From contig PYST01000317.1 in NCBI GenBank assembly GCA_003049485.1, positions 1 to 44,507 on the forward strand: a DNA stretch of 44,507 bases. Direction: 5' to 3'. Positions 9,235 to 21,775 of the stretch are shown here, in pieces (positions within the stretch are counted from its first letter, which is position 1; every line of letters begins with the position of its first letter). This DNA is from Ophioceras dolichostomum. Lineage: Eukaryota; Ascomycota; Sordariomycetes; Magnaporthales; Ophioceraceae. The notes under the pieces were generated by a model. The model worked only from the letters and a program-made list of their open reading frames with translations, ran no database searches and was not told where the DNA came from. Both the position numbers and the translations under genes were made by a program.

Positions 9235-11886
9235 TCAGAAAGCCGCGCCGAGTCCGTTCTTGGACTGTCTCTTGCTGAAGCGATTCCGCTTCCTCTCGGC
9301 CACAGGGTCCTCCAGACTACCCTGGCTTCGGCTGAGGATCTGCGCACGGCCCGACCTGTCGCTAACAGTGAAGCCGTCGCCGTACTCAGGATACGTCGCT
9401 CTTCCACCGAGCGTGCTCGCTGGGCTCGACATGGACGATGACATGTCGCCGAAGCCGTTGTCCCTGTCATATGACCCGCCAGTGTTCTGTGACTGGGCGA
9501 AGTCCTTGGCCCTCTCGAGTGACTCTATCCAGTCGTCCACTGGGATCTTGCCGATATCGCCAGAGCTGACCGACTTGGGCTCTTCGAACGTGTAGTGAAC
9601 GCCACCCTGTATGTCCCATCATTAGTAATTTAAACCATAGAAGGTCGACGATGTAAATCGCGAGATGTGCCTAGCGGTGCGGCTACTTACGGTGTCGACG
9701 CACCAGACGGGCTGACCCTTGGCGTCTATTTGTGTCCTCCACGTGCAGTCCGGCGCGAGGAGAGATATTTCCTGCTTCGCCTTCTTCTCCTCCCCGCCTT
9801 CGGGGGCGAGGACGATGCGCCCGCTCGACGTGACCATCACGAGGCGCCGCCGCTTCTTCGTAGTGCTCCCGCCGAAGAATCGAGATAGTTTCTTGTGTCC
9901 CTCGCCGTCCTTCCCGTGAGGGCTGTTAGGGATGGGCGAAGAGATCACCATCAAGTCGCCCAGTTTCAGGATGCGCTCGTTGTTCCGAGTGAGGACGGGA
10001 GACCAGTCTAGATCGAGCTGTGTGGGTGGTGGCAGCTCCGTGATGATCCTGCGTGGCTGCTGTGCGCCGTTCGTCTGGTTTTGGACTCCCCGCGCAGGCG
10101 TCACGACCTGTGGTGCCGATGACGACGAGGTCCCATTAAGCTGGATGATGTGCGGCTCAGGGGCGGGCGGCACGAACGGCCGCAGTCGTGGCGCCTTTGT
10201 CCTCCAAAGCTCCTTGCCGATCACTTGCCCGTCGAAGAACTCGTGGTTCCGTATGTGCTCGACCGTCAACCTGCGAGCCGGGTCCAAGACCAGGCACCGC
10301 TCCACCAGATCTCGAGCCGCAGGGGGGAACCCCATCGGAAACTCGTACTCTAGCCCCACAATCTTTTGGAAGGTAAGATACTCGCTGCCACCCTTGAAAG
10401 GAGGCCGACCTGCCAGCAGCTGGTATATTATACAGCCGAAAGCCCATATGTCGCTAGCCTTACTCGCGCTCTTATCTGTGAGTAGTTCTGGACTAACGTA
10501 TTCGGCGGTACCGACGAACGACGCGGCGCGGCCGTTCTCGGACGATGTGCCCCGGTCCAGCACATCCTGGGCACTCGCTGCCGCTCGAGGGTCGGACAAC
10601 AATTTCGCGGTGCCAAAATCGGTGATCTTGACGTGCATGCGGTCGTCTAGGAGGACGTTTTCGGGCTTGAGGTCCCGATGGATCACTCCCCTTGAGTGCA
10701 TGTAGTGGATCGAGTCAAGGATCTGGGCGCCGTAGAACCGCGTGCACTCCACATCGAACGTCCCGGTCTTCTTAAGCACCCCCAGAAGCTCGCCGCCGGA
10801 GCACAGGTCGAGGACGTAGTACAGCGATGTTTCGTCCTGAAAGGTGTAATACAGCCGGACGATACCCGGATGCTCCGTCAACCTGTTCAGCGTGTCCTTC
10901 TCGATGTTGACGTATTTGATCTTCTTCTCCTTGATGATGTGCCGCTTCTCGAGGACCTTGATGGCGTATTCCTTGAGGTTCTGCTTGTCGGTAGCCAGGT
11001 AGACGGTGCTGTAAGAGCCCTCACCGAGAACCCTGCCGAACGAGAAGTCGCGCACCCCTTTCTTGACGGATTTCATCACCGTCCTGCCGCTCGAGTCAAC
11101 TTCCCTCCTTACTCCGACCGCAGCGCCCCGTTCCTGCCACTCTTCGCTGCTTTGCGGCAGGGGGATCTCGGGGTTATTGGACGCGGGCGCGTGTGGAACT
11201 CCCGGGATCGAGGCGTACCCACCGGCCATACCCTTAGAACTCCTTCTAGGGGGCAAGGGGCCACTTCCAACCGGGAGAGGTACGTGCTGTCGAGTGTTGA
11301 GGCCGTTATACGACCGGTCTCGCTGGCTCGGTTCGCGGGACGGCGTAGTTGATGCGAACATGGCAGCAGACCTCGGCTCGCTTTGCGTGGGCATGTCATA
11401 CGGCGACGATCTCGGCGGGGCGTCTGCCCCTGTTCTTGGGTTGTGGTATGCAGTAGGCGACAGGTCGGGCTCGACCGGCATGGCGTTGGAGTAGAAGGCG
11501 GATGTAGGACGGTTTGCCGTCCGTGGTGTTGTTGTGGTGTTGTTGTACTGGTGGAATGTGGGTTGGGGAGACTGTCCCGACTGATCGGGATGGCGCAGGG
11601 GCGTGTTCAAGCTAGTTTGGGCGGCGGACTGATATGCGGCCGCGGCCGCTTCCTGACCGCCTGGCCCCGTGGAAAAATGGTTGTTGGCGGCCCCCGATGA
11701 CGAGAAGCCACCTGACGTATTTGCTGGCCGCGCCGAAGGGTCGGTCAGGGCAGATCTGGAAGAGGACCGGACGACGGTGGTTGGAATGTCGTCTTCCGGG
11801 GGTGGACTGGGGGCGGTATCGGCATCATCTGGATTTGCAATTCTCAGACCGCCCAGGGCCTGGGAAAGGCTGAGATCGCCGTTCAT
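9235..11886 (-). CDS. ksg1: PDK1-type AGC serine/threonine kinase with C-terminal PH-like region
   Basis: Orthologue of mammalian PDK1, yeast Pkh1/2 and S. pombe Ksg1, a master kinase that phosphorylates the activation loop of other AGC kinases in cell-integrity and sphingolipid signalling. Two exons, 11886-9691 and 9606-9235, are joined over an 84-nt intron (GTAAGT to ACATACAG), giving 855 residues. A disordered S/P-rich N-terminus (1-270) precedes the kinase domain (about 281-551): glycine loop GEGSYS 288-293, K310 in YAIK, HRDLKPEN 403-410, DFGTAK from 423, and activation loop ASFVGTAEYVSPEL, whose S456 matches the PDK1 autophosphorylated serine. All catalytic residues are present. A second conserved region, from ILKLGDLMVIS on, fits the PDK1 C-terminal PH domain and continues across the intron (GGVHYTFEEPK, DDWIESLERAK). 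The family call is firm; the paralogue name is by analogy. Confidence 0.92.
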
Positions 11887-13898
11887 GACTTAGGCAGGGC
11901 CGATCGGCGGATGTTCCCTCGGCGGCGGGCTTCCCTCAACGATACTTCCGGCTTCGGGATTCGAACCGTCGTCGTCGTGGGTCGTAGCGGTAGGGCGGGC
12001 AAAGGTTTCTCGTGTGGTGGTTGGCCGACACTGGGACGGGGTCGGCAGACTTAAGGAGATGATCGGGAGTTCGAAGTGCGATGGCATGGATGTGGAGGCT
12101 AGCAGGAGCTAGCCGGCTCTGTGGGAAAAGTACTTCAGTGTTTGAGGCTTGACGCTTGGGGTACGAAAGCTAAGGTAAGGTAGTCGTCGAGTCGGGCGGC
12201 GGCAAACACGATTCTCTGTAGAAATGTAGGAGAAATTTGGCGAAAATCGACGACAACTTGGGCTCCGTTTCCCAGCCCATTCGAAAAGACGAAGCAATTA
12301 GGTATTCATCGGGACGGGGCAGTGAGTTCGGAATGGGCACAAGACTCGGACATTGCAAAGGCAGTCGAGCCGAGTCGAGTCGAGTCGAAGTCGACGAGTC
12401 GGTGGCCGGTCGGGGCAGGCGAGCAAGCCACACACGCCAGAACCAGACACGAACGCACTGGGCTGGGTTGAGAGTGGCAGGAGATGAGAGATGAGGGCCC
12501 GAAGATCACCCCACAGACTCCAGTGGGGTCGAGCCGAGAAGCGTTTGTAGTGGCCCTGGTTATCCGTTTGCAGAATCTAGAACGATTTTCTGAGAGGGTG
12601 TCGGGCCAAATTCTTGTTCTCTGGTCGCTTGGCTATGGCTTTGCGGCTTCGGTTCTTTCACTGACAATAGTGTCTGGTGGGTGGTTAATGAGGGGAGCTG
12701 GTCTGGAGTGAGTCGTGGTCGGCCTGCGCACAGCACCTAGCCGACTATCCTCCACTTGGTCGATGCAATGACAGCGATGTTGCTGGTTGCCAAGTGTGCC
12801 CGTCGTACGTACTGTTAGCGCCACTCACGCTCAATTTTGGCACTTGCCAGAAGGAGAGATCGAGTTTCGGACGGCTGCAGGAACAGATCCGAATCTCATT
12901 CGCCGAAATCAGGCATTGCCCCACATTTACCAAATCTTTAATCCTCCTGGAAACGCACTTCAGATTCCAGACGACGACTTGGCTCAGCACTCGTATTCTC
13001 AGATCAGCCATGCAACACAGGACAACAGGTATTTTGCGTTAACTCGTTTCTTTTCTCGAAAACGATGACGCTTCAATACACTCTTATATCTCCTTCCAGT
13101 TAGGACTATTCGTGGCTGCCTGAAGTGGAGAATAATGAGGGAGGTCCGGAATACCAGTCCGGGGAAACGGGCCTATCGGCTCACTAAAGCTATTATTTTT
13201 CAGTTTCATTCCACGCACGACTCGAGCCGTCGCATTTTATTTCGCTGTCGACGGTCACCGTCTGGCCATCGCGCTTGTTGCTGCCGTTGTTGCTTGGGCC
13301 AAATTACAAGTTGTTGAGCTCGCGATGCTACGCTGAAACAGGAACTCCCCCATCACCGCAAATATGGTAGCATTGTCGACGATTGATAAGTTGCTCGGGA
13401 GCCTGGTCTCCTCCAACTTTAGAGGTCAGAAGGTCAGAAAGCGCAATAGCAAAGCCCGCCAGGACCAGATATTGAGTGGCAGATGATTCTATCAAAACCA
13501 ACCGAAGACAGAGTATGTGCTATCAGCAACCGATAACCTTTGGCTCGGAGGTGATAAGTGGAGAGAGGGAGAGAAGCGGCGACACCCCACGTCGAGGTGT
13601 TGCTTCATCCGAATGAGCCCCTTTTCTGCCTACCCCGGATTTGCTAGGTTTGGGAGCAGCTACCCATCAAGTAGTAGCCATGGAAGTTAATAACCAAGTC
13701 GTAATGACGATAACGTTGGGAACAACCCGTCATTCCTTCCACTTACACCACGTACTTGCAGCAGGCGTTACGCGGCCCTCCATCATGGAGTCAGACGCGC
13801 ATGGCTCGGATTGGTGCGAACCGCCTCCATCGTAGACACAGTCTCTGCGTGTTGTTCAAGCACAGCCACCCTTGTTTTTGCTCTGCCTGAGATGCACG
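11887..13898. other. divergent intergenic region
   Basis: A 2-kb spacer between the divergently transcribed kinase and a hypothetical gene, holding both promoters. It contains a short GAGTC tandem repeat near 12364-12402. No open frame in it looks coding to me. Confidence 0.5.
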
Positions 13899-15456
13899 AT
13901 GCTGCGACTCAAGCCAACTATGATATCCATAACCGCGTCAGAGGTTAAAGATTACGAGAATCGCTGGCGCTATCGGCGATATCTCTCTGCCGAGACCGAG
14001 CGGGAGAGGCTCGAAGCTGGTCATGAGGCTGAGAGCTCTACAACCCAAGAGCGAAAAGCTCGGGACTCTTCGGCATCACCAACAAGAGGGGGCGAAGGAT
14101 CTTCAAGCACAAATGGAGGGAACGGGCCTCGAAACCCTGGTCTCGCCCCTGTGCGACCCTCCTTGCTTGGGTTCCTAAACAGACAGCGAGTGACGGACGA
14201 GGATCAGACGCAAGACAGGCCGACCGTTCCTGAGCCGAGTCACCAGGACGAGCAACAGAGCGAGAGAGCACGCCCTTGGCGGGTGGGACTTACACATCGC
14301 CCGAGACGCCCGCACAATGACACTCAAGCCAGCCAGAATCCGGGATCAAGCTCGGAGGTTAGCCAGCCATCCTCACAAACCACGACGTCGAGGCTGCCCC
14401 GCTTGCCCCGACTGCCCCGAAGTCTCGTCCCAGCAGAATCAGATCCTACGGATCTAGGCCGAGGTTTGTCCCAGGAGGCTGCACGGGAAGCCACGCGGCA
14501 GATATCGGCATCGGAATCTTCGCCGCCACTCCCAACGCTACCAAGCAGTCCTCAACTACCGCCGTCCTTCTCCCGAACTCCTCGGAGAATGTCGTCGGCT
14601 GAGGCCCCTATCGTCGTAAGCCCTATGCCCAACTATACCACGTACAGTGTTCGTTATTGAGCAGCAGTGATCATACTGATCGATGCAGGACCGGCCGGGT
14701 CTATGGCAGAAAGCTTCGCCCGAGTCGTCCGCACACGCGTGCGCAGAGGGTCGAATACCCCCAGCGACTCCCCCCCGGAGATCTTCCATACAGCCAAACC
14801 GAACAGGTTCTCCTACCAGTGCCGCTGTTAGTGTGATACCAGCTCAGTTCAGATACTCGGTATTAGCCGTTGCTTACTCTCTCTTCTGTCGCCAGTCAAG
14901 CAGCGGTCGTGCCAGGTCCGGCATGCGGACCAGAAGATCTGGCCCATCGGGAGCCTATGGATCAACACGAGCATCCCGGTCTCGTGCCGATTCTAGGGGC
15001 TCAGCTGTGTCTCAGCCCCCGGTTGCGTCCAGAGGCTCGCCGGCATCCGGAAGGACTCCCGCAGCTGGAATGCTGCCCGCGTCGACTGGGGACGGGGCTC
15101 TGGACTTCCAGATCTACAACGACTCGCTCCCGGCAGCGTCACAGCCCCAAACACCGCAGAACCTCCCCGAGGCCCGCCACCGAGGTCGTCTCGGTGGCTC
15201 CTATACCGCCCCGGCACGGAGGACGGGGGACCCGGCATCAACCGCCGCGAGCAGCAGCACCGCAACCTCTCGACGCTGGCCCCCGCGACGGAACCCGAGC
15301 CCGACCGGGCTGGGCACCCCTGGGTTCCAGGGGCTTTACGGCGGGCTGGAGAACACCGACGACGCTGCACTATTTGAGGACGCGACGAGGCTCCGGGGTG
15401 ATCTTCGACGACGGGGAGGCTCCAATGAGGATGGAGCGGACCAGGACGCGCAATAA
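13899..15456 (+). CDS. hypothetical fungal protein, Ser/Pro/Arg-rich
   Basis: I do not recognise a domain. Proposed exons are 13899-14615, 14689-14826 and 14896-15456 (471 residues). Intron 1 is 73 nt (GTAAGC, branch TACTGAT, end GATGCAG). Intron 2 is 69 nt (GTTAGT to GTCGCCAG), a multiple of three, so reading through it is also open. The N-terminus has a charged helix (YENRWRYRRYLSAETERERLEAG). A long disordered part follows, with an LPRLPRLPR repeat. The C-terminal end looks folded or conserved: YNDSLPAASQPQTPQNLPEA and GFQGLYGGLENTDDAALFE. The start is uncertain: an ATG at 13892 in another frame gives a plausible peptide that stops after 18 codons, so a small frameshift or sequence error near 13940 is possible. 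No transmembrane segment or signal peptide is evident. Confidence 0.6.
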
Positions 15457-17529
15457 TTCAGTGACAGGTGCCAGTCAGGTGCCAGTCAACTCTTCTGGCT
15501 GTGATTCCGCATCGTATACTACTAGATCTCAAAACGCTCCGGAGAGTACCATTACACGGTGGAATACAGGGAATCCCCTATGTCCCCTTTGTTATAATAG
15601 ACACCTACAGGATCCTTTTCCTCGGCTAGAGGGCTTAAGAGTTAGTATTTGTTTTATCCACCAAGCAGCATACTTCTCTTCGAGGGACATGTGACGGCCA
15701 AAGTACGGTTCGTGGGTTGATATGTCTAGTAGGCACTAGCACAACCTAGACAGGTAAGACGGGAGAGATGGTTTGCCGGCGCAGATAGTGATGGAAGCCC
15801 CTGCGTCTTCTCTCCTTCCCGTTTCGTGGCTCTCTTCCTCCGAATGGCGACTTGCTCGCCCAGGCACAGTGGGGCATGTGCTTACGACTTGTCCAAGTTT
15901 TATCAAGCTTGTAAGTGACGTGTCCCAATAGACTGTTAGGCATATAACTGTTTTTCACGGCCGATCCCGACGCAACATAGCACTTCTCACCGCCGCGCAC
16001 AAATATTGCATTGACTTGTGCACAGAAGTGTGGTGGGTCACTGAGCTTACATCAGCACCTGGCTCGGCATTTCGTTGCCTGGCCTAACCGCGTAACCGAG
16101 CTTGGAGCCTGAGGCCTCAATCGAGTTGACCTTTCGCCACACCGTGTTGCGGTAGGGTGGGAATAGTCTTCTAAAGTGGAAGCAATCTTCTGTCATTGGC
16201 TCCGTCAAGCACAAACGGCACGGCAGGCGTGCACCGCAAAAGCCCATGTTCGCAACAGCAAACGGGGCAAAGAGAACATGAAAAGCGGCCGGCATTGCCG
16301 ACACCTGACCGCCTGCCCCACCCCTGCATAGCGAATTGCGCGACGGGCTGACGGCCACCTGCCTGCGGGTGATAGAAAGAGGTCGGGCTTGGCAGGCGAA
16401 GCGGAACTTGTGAGCAGATTGGCAGAGACGAGAAAAAGCGAGCAAGCAAAAAGCGAGCTAAACCCGAAGAAGCCAGGCTTGGCGGCACAGCCAAGGAATT
16501 TGGGATTTTCCAGGGCGACTGGGTCTCAGACCCCACTCCGGACCTGACTGACAAAGCGGGCAGGGGCGCCCCGCGAATCAGGAGCCATGATCTGAAAGCT
16601 CTCCCATCCATGGATGGTGGTAAGAGGCTCTGCCCAATCAGCGACGCCGACTTTGCGTTGCCTCGCCTTTTAGCTATTTTCTGCCTCCTCCTCGCAGCAG
16701 CCCCAACTTGCAGTCGCACGACTTGTATTCCGGCAGGTGGCTGGGGGCTGTTTGTTAGCGGGTTAATTATTTGACCCCGTATCTATTACGACGATCTCAT
16801 ATCTGTCTAACAGGGACGCACCCGGTATACAAGCGTCTGCTCATCCCGCTCTTGCTCCACCGGCTGGTGGTGTTGCTTCTCACGAATCGCTCACTCGCCG
16901 CCTTCTCTGCGTGTGTCTCTCCCTTTCTGCGCCCTCTCCCGCTGCTCTTCCCTCTTCTGACTGCTCTTGTCCTCGCACCTTCCCATCGTACAGTATGCAC
17001 CTGCATTCTACTTCCCCTTCCCACACATAAAGTTTCGGCCTTCCCACCCATTTATTTTCTTTCTTCCTTCCTCCCACTCTTTCCGCAACTTTATGAAGCT
17101 CATCAAGCTCTCTTCTCACGATCTAAACCAGCTTGACCTACCTTCGGCCGCCCATAATCCTCATCGTCGTCGTCGCCGTCTCAGTAGCCGCCGCCACCCA
17201 CCGACACCCTCCCACACTTCGCCCTAATTCCTCCCTTTACCAATCTGCTCAATTGGCCTCTACGCATCTCTCATTTCTATTATCCATCCTTCGCCTCATG
17301 CTAATTCGTTTTGCTTGGCACCTCTCTTCTACCATACCTCGTCTTCCTCCTCGCCGTTCTACTACTACTTGCTCCCTAACCCAAGCACCCTCAAGCTGAC
17401 GCAGGGCTCTGGGTTTTCAACCTCGTCACCCACGTCGACCGTTCACAGTCACAGCCATCGTAGCACTGCATCTCACACACGTTTAATCTAACCGAATCTC
17501 ACCCCAAATCTAGCACAGATCTGACCAAG
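15457..17529. other. intergenic with long pyrimidine-rich leader
   Basis: A 2.1-kb spacer between two plus-strand genes. From about 16800 to 17480 it is strongly C/T-rich, with many TTCC and CTCT runs. That is typical of a transcribed fungal 5' leader or core promoter for the gene starting at 17530. I see no gene; open frames here are short and biased by base composition. Confidence 0.5.
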
Positions 17530-18504
17530 ATGTCGTCCTTTGGTCGTACCTCGTCCCCGGTCCTCACCATGCCGCTGCAGTCTGCCCATCAGGCTCCGTT
17601 CGGCAGACCACTCTTCATGCACCAGTCCGCGTCGTTTGGCGCTCCAGCTCCAGCTTCATGGGCCCACGCCTTCGCGCAAAGCACATCACAGCTTCCCAGG
17701 GGTCGCAAACGCTCAAGGGATGAGGCGGCCGTCAACCTCGACTCTCCTGAGAAGGCGCCGCCACCAGTCGAGCCCGTCAAGGAGGCCGAAGACGAGTGGG
17801 AGTATGGCCCCGGCATGGTTCTCATCAAGAAGAGCACCGGCTATGTCCACGACGCGTCTAGTCAGTCCGGTACCTGGGTCGAGGAGAAGGCCGCGGTCGA
17901 GGAAGCCCAGAAGGTCGACGAGGCCATGCTCTTCCGCCAACGTGAGGCCCAGGATCGCCCATCCCTCCGCCACCACAAGTCATCACGGCTAGACTCGACC
18001 CTCTCGCTCTCATCCTACTCCGGCCGCGATGCGTCGGTCAACCGCTCGAGCCCTGGGCGCGACGTGATTGCCGACTCATCGTCTTCAGACAACGCCCCCA
18101 GCCAGCCAGTCGTCGACTACTTCACCCTCCACCTCGGCATCGGCTGGAGCCGCATCAGCGACGCCGAGCACATCCAGGCTGCTGCCCGTGGCTGGGCCCG
18201 GTACATCGAGAACCACTACCCCGTAACCGGCGCCCAGATCCGTCTCGAGAGCAAGGGTCTTGAGTCCTACCTCGTCGAGGCCACCGAGGGCTTCTTCCTC
18301 TTCGCGGAGAACCTCCGTCAGGGTCGATTGGTCAGCCGCGACGCCCAGCGCGCCCTCGACAACCTCAAATCGTCTCCTCCAGTCTTCGACGGCCTCGAGA
18401 CCCTGACAGCCTCCGCTGCGCCCAGGCCAGCCGACAACAACGACCCTATGGTGGCCGCCGCCGCATCCACCTCGCGCACGGACTTGGCCATGGACATGAG
18501 CTAG
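17530..18504 (+). CDS. conserved fungal protein of unknown function
   Basis: A single-exon frame of 324 residues, ATG at 17530 in the context AAGATGTCG. No enzymatic family is recognised. The N-terminal 60 residues are disordered (F-, S- and P-rich) and end in a basic cluster, RGRKRSRDE, which could be a nuclear localisation signal. The segment DEWEYGPGMVLIKKSTGYV looks like a short conserved motif. Residues about 195-285 (VDYFTLHLGIGWSRIS to RDAQRALDNLKSSPPVF) form a compact, probably helical domain, and the tail is disordered again. Codon use strongly favours C at third positions, as in highly expressed fungal genes, and the leader is long and pyrimidine-rich. A nuclear or regulatory role is only a guess. 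Confidence 0.75.
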   Translation: MSSFGRTSSPVLTMPLQSAHQAPFGRPLFMHQSASFGAPAPASWAHAFAQSTSQLPRGRKRSRDEAAVNLDSPEKAPPPVEPVKEAEDEWEYGPGMVLIKKSTGYVHDASSQSGTWVEEKAAVEEAQKVDEAMLFRQREAQDRPSLRHHKSSRLDSTLSLSSYSGRDASVNRSSPGRDVIADSSSSDNAPSQPVVDYFTLHLGIGWSRISDAEHIQAAARGWARYIENHYPVTGAQIRLESKGLESYLVEATEGFFLFAENLRQGRLVSRDAQRALDNLKSSPPVFDGLETLTASAAPRPADNNDPMVAAAASTSRTDLAMDMS

Positions 18505-21500
18505 CTATTCCCGCCGGCGCGACTCCACGGACTGGTGTATGATTAGAGTGCGACGCTTGAAGGGACCGCCTTCGGTGGGCAGTACTGTCAAGCGGACGTT
18601 GCGTGCGTGACTTTGTTGGGCACGCATGGTATCGATCAAGCGTCGACGACGACGATTTTCCCTTTATCTCTTCGGGTCGGGTTTATTTTCTTCATTTCTC
18701 TTTTTCTCATTCATATTTTATCACTTAAGGAAGGTAACTCAAAAATCGGCGTTTTTACTTGCTTTTCCTTTCATTTGGGCAAACAAGGATCGGTTGGGTC
18801 GGATCGGTCGGTCTCTTTTCTTCCAGGACTCTCACACTTACACGACAAGCATACACGCGACACCCATACTCACAAAAACACACATCGAGTTTCGAATTCT
18901 TTGCCTCTGTATCATTAGATCAAAAACGCTTTGCGTCCATCTTATTCGTCCAGCCAGCCAGCCGAATAGCAATAACAGCGCGAAAAGATCAAAATTCATA
19001 GCGCCTGGCGAAAAGAAAAACAATCAATAAAGAAATAACGGTTGACAAGACTGCAAGCTCATTCACTGTCTGTGCTGCCAAGGATTCAATCGACGACTCT
19101 CGATGTCCACAGACTGCTTGTGAGGAGAAATGCCAATTCCCAGCAAACACATAACTACACCAAAAAGACGCTTAAACATACGAGAGACGAGCAACGAGAC
19201 GCTAGGTGCCCAGGTGATCACCACAGAATAAGGGCACAAATTGCCTGATCGTCGTCTCCTCAAGGTTTGACGCCTCTTTGTGGCCCAGATGACTTGAGAG
19301 CGAGGTTCAGGGTTCATTCAAGTGGTGGTGGTGGTGCTTGGGCGAGGAACTTCCTGGTCTGTGCACCACCCCATCTCTTCTCTTCTGCCCTCGTGCGTCC
19401 TCGTGCCTTGCTGGAATGATTGATGGGTGCCTGAGAGATGAGGCCTGAGGACTGTGGCAGAAGTCACATGGTTAGTAGATAGCTCGTCTCGAGGTGGGCG
19501 ACGATGTGTGGATGGGTGGGCTCAAGTCTGGTAGTATGGGCTGGGAGATAAGAAAGATCAGGCAGGTCCTGTTACAGTTGTACAATACATGGCAATCACC
19601 TCGTCTGTTGGTACACTCCCGCCCCATGGATTGTGTAGCCCTGAAGTACTCACGTACACTATTTTCGGACCAACCAACATGGAGGTCAAGTTCACCAGCG
19701 GGGTCGCTCACGTCCGGTGTGTTCTGCGTTCCGCTCTCGGATAGGATAGCTGCATGTACTTCCGTACCTCACTCACTGACCCAGGAGGAGCCGAAGGGAT
19801 TTGTCTCAAGCGGCCACCAGTTGAGGCCAGGTGAGTGGTTGCCGGACACGGCATCCAGATCCAGCCAGTCACAAGTCGTTGTCTGTGCGCCCGCCCCTTT
19901 CCCCACCTTCCCCTCTCCCCCGCCGAGGACGAGGACGAGGACGAGCCCTTCAACGAGTCCTCCACCCAACTGCAGCTGCCAGGCTGAGCCAGGGTGGCGC
20001 AAGTCGATTCGATAGGTGCTAGGCCGTTGCAGGCCGCGACCAGTGCCCAGTGCCCAGCGCCCAGTGCCAGGCGTGCATCCACTCCTTTTGCTGCAGAAGA
20101 ATGTAGGCAGAGGAGGGCAGAGAAGACATGGGGCAGTGAAAAGGCATCGAGGTGCATACATACCTACATACAAGGAAGGCAGAGGCACGCATATTGGCTC
20201 CTCGTGCATGCGAGCACATACCACCACAAACATACATTCATGCCGCCTACCCAATGATGATGACTCCTTTGTTGTGGCCCCCGTTTCTTTTTGTTTGGGA
20301 GCAGCCTTAGGCTACCTGCTTTGCTGATGCTGTCAGCCTACCAAATCGCATTCTCTGCATCCCGTCGGTGGATGTCCGGATCCGGGTTCGAAGGATAACG
20401 GTGCTTGCAGCCGAGAATGCGACGCGCAAAAAAAGCCAAAGAAACCTGACTGCCTGGACGGACGCAGCTGCTGGGCAAGACGCGATAGGTCGATAGTCGA
20501 AGAAACAAAGAGAGGAACGGTACAGGAGAGAAGTCGCGTTCGAAGCATTTCCTCCTATTATTCTGCCTTTCCCCTCTCGCGTCGCTTTCACTCCTCTTCT
20601 TTCCGTGACTCCTTTCTTCCTTGATAATCTGTTCTCTGTTACTTTACTATTCTTTGTACGTTGCCTTACCTTTTTTTGTTCCCTCCTCTTGTTCATCTGT
20701 TTCTTTAGCTGTCCTGTGATCTTAGTCGGCCGATTTTATCGAGACATACGCCGAACCGAACCCCTCGGCCCCAACAGGAAGCAACCAATCAAGAGCCAGA
20801 GAAGCACTTTCCATTCACAAGCTGCAGTGGCGAAAAAAAAGAATCTAAGGGCACACACTTCCGCCGACCAAAGATAGGACTGGGGCTTGGACTGGAGTTA
20901 ACACAGAGAGACAGAGCCATTCTATTTGCCGGGCGGGTAGCTGTGGTCCCTCACCAAGAGGAATCAGTCAGATCTCTGCAAGTGAAGACGACCGGACTGA
21001 CTGGCAGAGCGGAACGTGCCCTGACTTAGACCAAACTGACTCCTCTCCCTCCCAGCTCCTTCTCCCTCCCTCCTTCTCTCTCTCTCTCTCCATTGTCACG
21101 TTGGTTGGTCTCGCGCAATAGTGTGACTGCTGCGGCTGTGAGGAGAAGAAGAAGGTTCTTGGTCTGGCGAACATCACTTTTAACTTGACACCCTCCATCT
21201 TGTCTTCACGGTTATTGTACACATAAAACACCAGTCAATCTTACACAGCAGTAGGAACGTTGGGACTAGCTGCCTTTATAGCGGACTTTCTTGGGACCTG
21301 ACCTGACCTGCGGCCCGCGGTTTACCCAACGACCTCGAGAGCAGCCAGAACCAAGGAAGACAGGGTTGTTGTTGCACTGCCCCACCACGCACCACAGCAC
21401 AGCGCAGCAAGCTCGACTCCCCTGCCTGTGGCCGCACCGGCTGGCCGCTAGTCTGCAGCACAAGCGCACTGCACCAGCAGACTACACGCTACGGCACTCG

Positions 21501-21775
21501 CGCCATCGCCCAACCTCCAAGCTGGCCGGGCTGGCCGCCAACACGCTGCGAAGCCTCCCCGTTTCTGTCCCAGCCTGAGACGAACGAAGACTGATAGTTT
21601 GCCTTACCTGTCGCCTTACACCGTCCTCCTCCACCACGAAAACGAAAACGGGCGACGGGCTCTGGTAACTGCCTGCTGACAGCGGGACGCCCAACATCAG
21701 CAGCCCCCCGTGCCCTCTCCCCTCCTGGCCACCTCCAGGGTCTCCTCCAGGGTCTCCTCCCGTGCGGCCGCATCC
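18505..21775. other. 3.3-kb intergenic region with simple repeats
   Basis: The longest gene-free stretch in the window. It contains a GAGGAC repeat near 19924-19945, a minisatellite of CAGTGCC/CAGCGCC units near 20040-20070, and a CT tract near 21055-21090. All open frames are short and overlap on several frames. It must hold the 3' UTR of the gene ending at 18504 and the promoter of the BTB gene. I see no structured RNA I could name. Confidence 0.5.

Noticed and set aside
11950..11975. Perfect B-box-like sequence GGTTCGAATCC on the minus strand upstream of the kinase
   Set aside because: No A-box at the right distance and no cloverleaf; chance match.
12360..12405. GAGTC tandem repeat as a possible regulatory array
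   Set aside because: Too short and irregular; ordinary microsatellite.
14870..15694. 274-codon plus-strand frame overlapping the hypothetical gene's last exon
   Set aside because: It is out of frame with the spliced gene, and its composition (Arg/Pro/His) is typical of a GC-rich shadow.
20380..20400. GGGTTCGAAGGA resembling a tRNA T-loop
   Set aside because: Lacks the conserved TCC after the loop and any A-box; not a tRNA.
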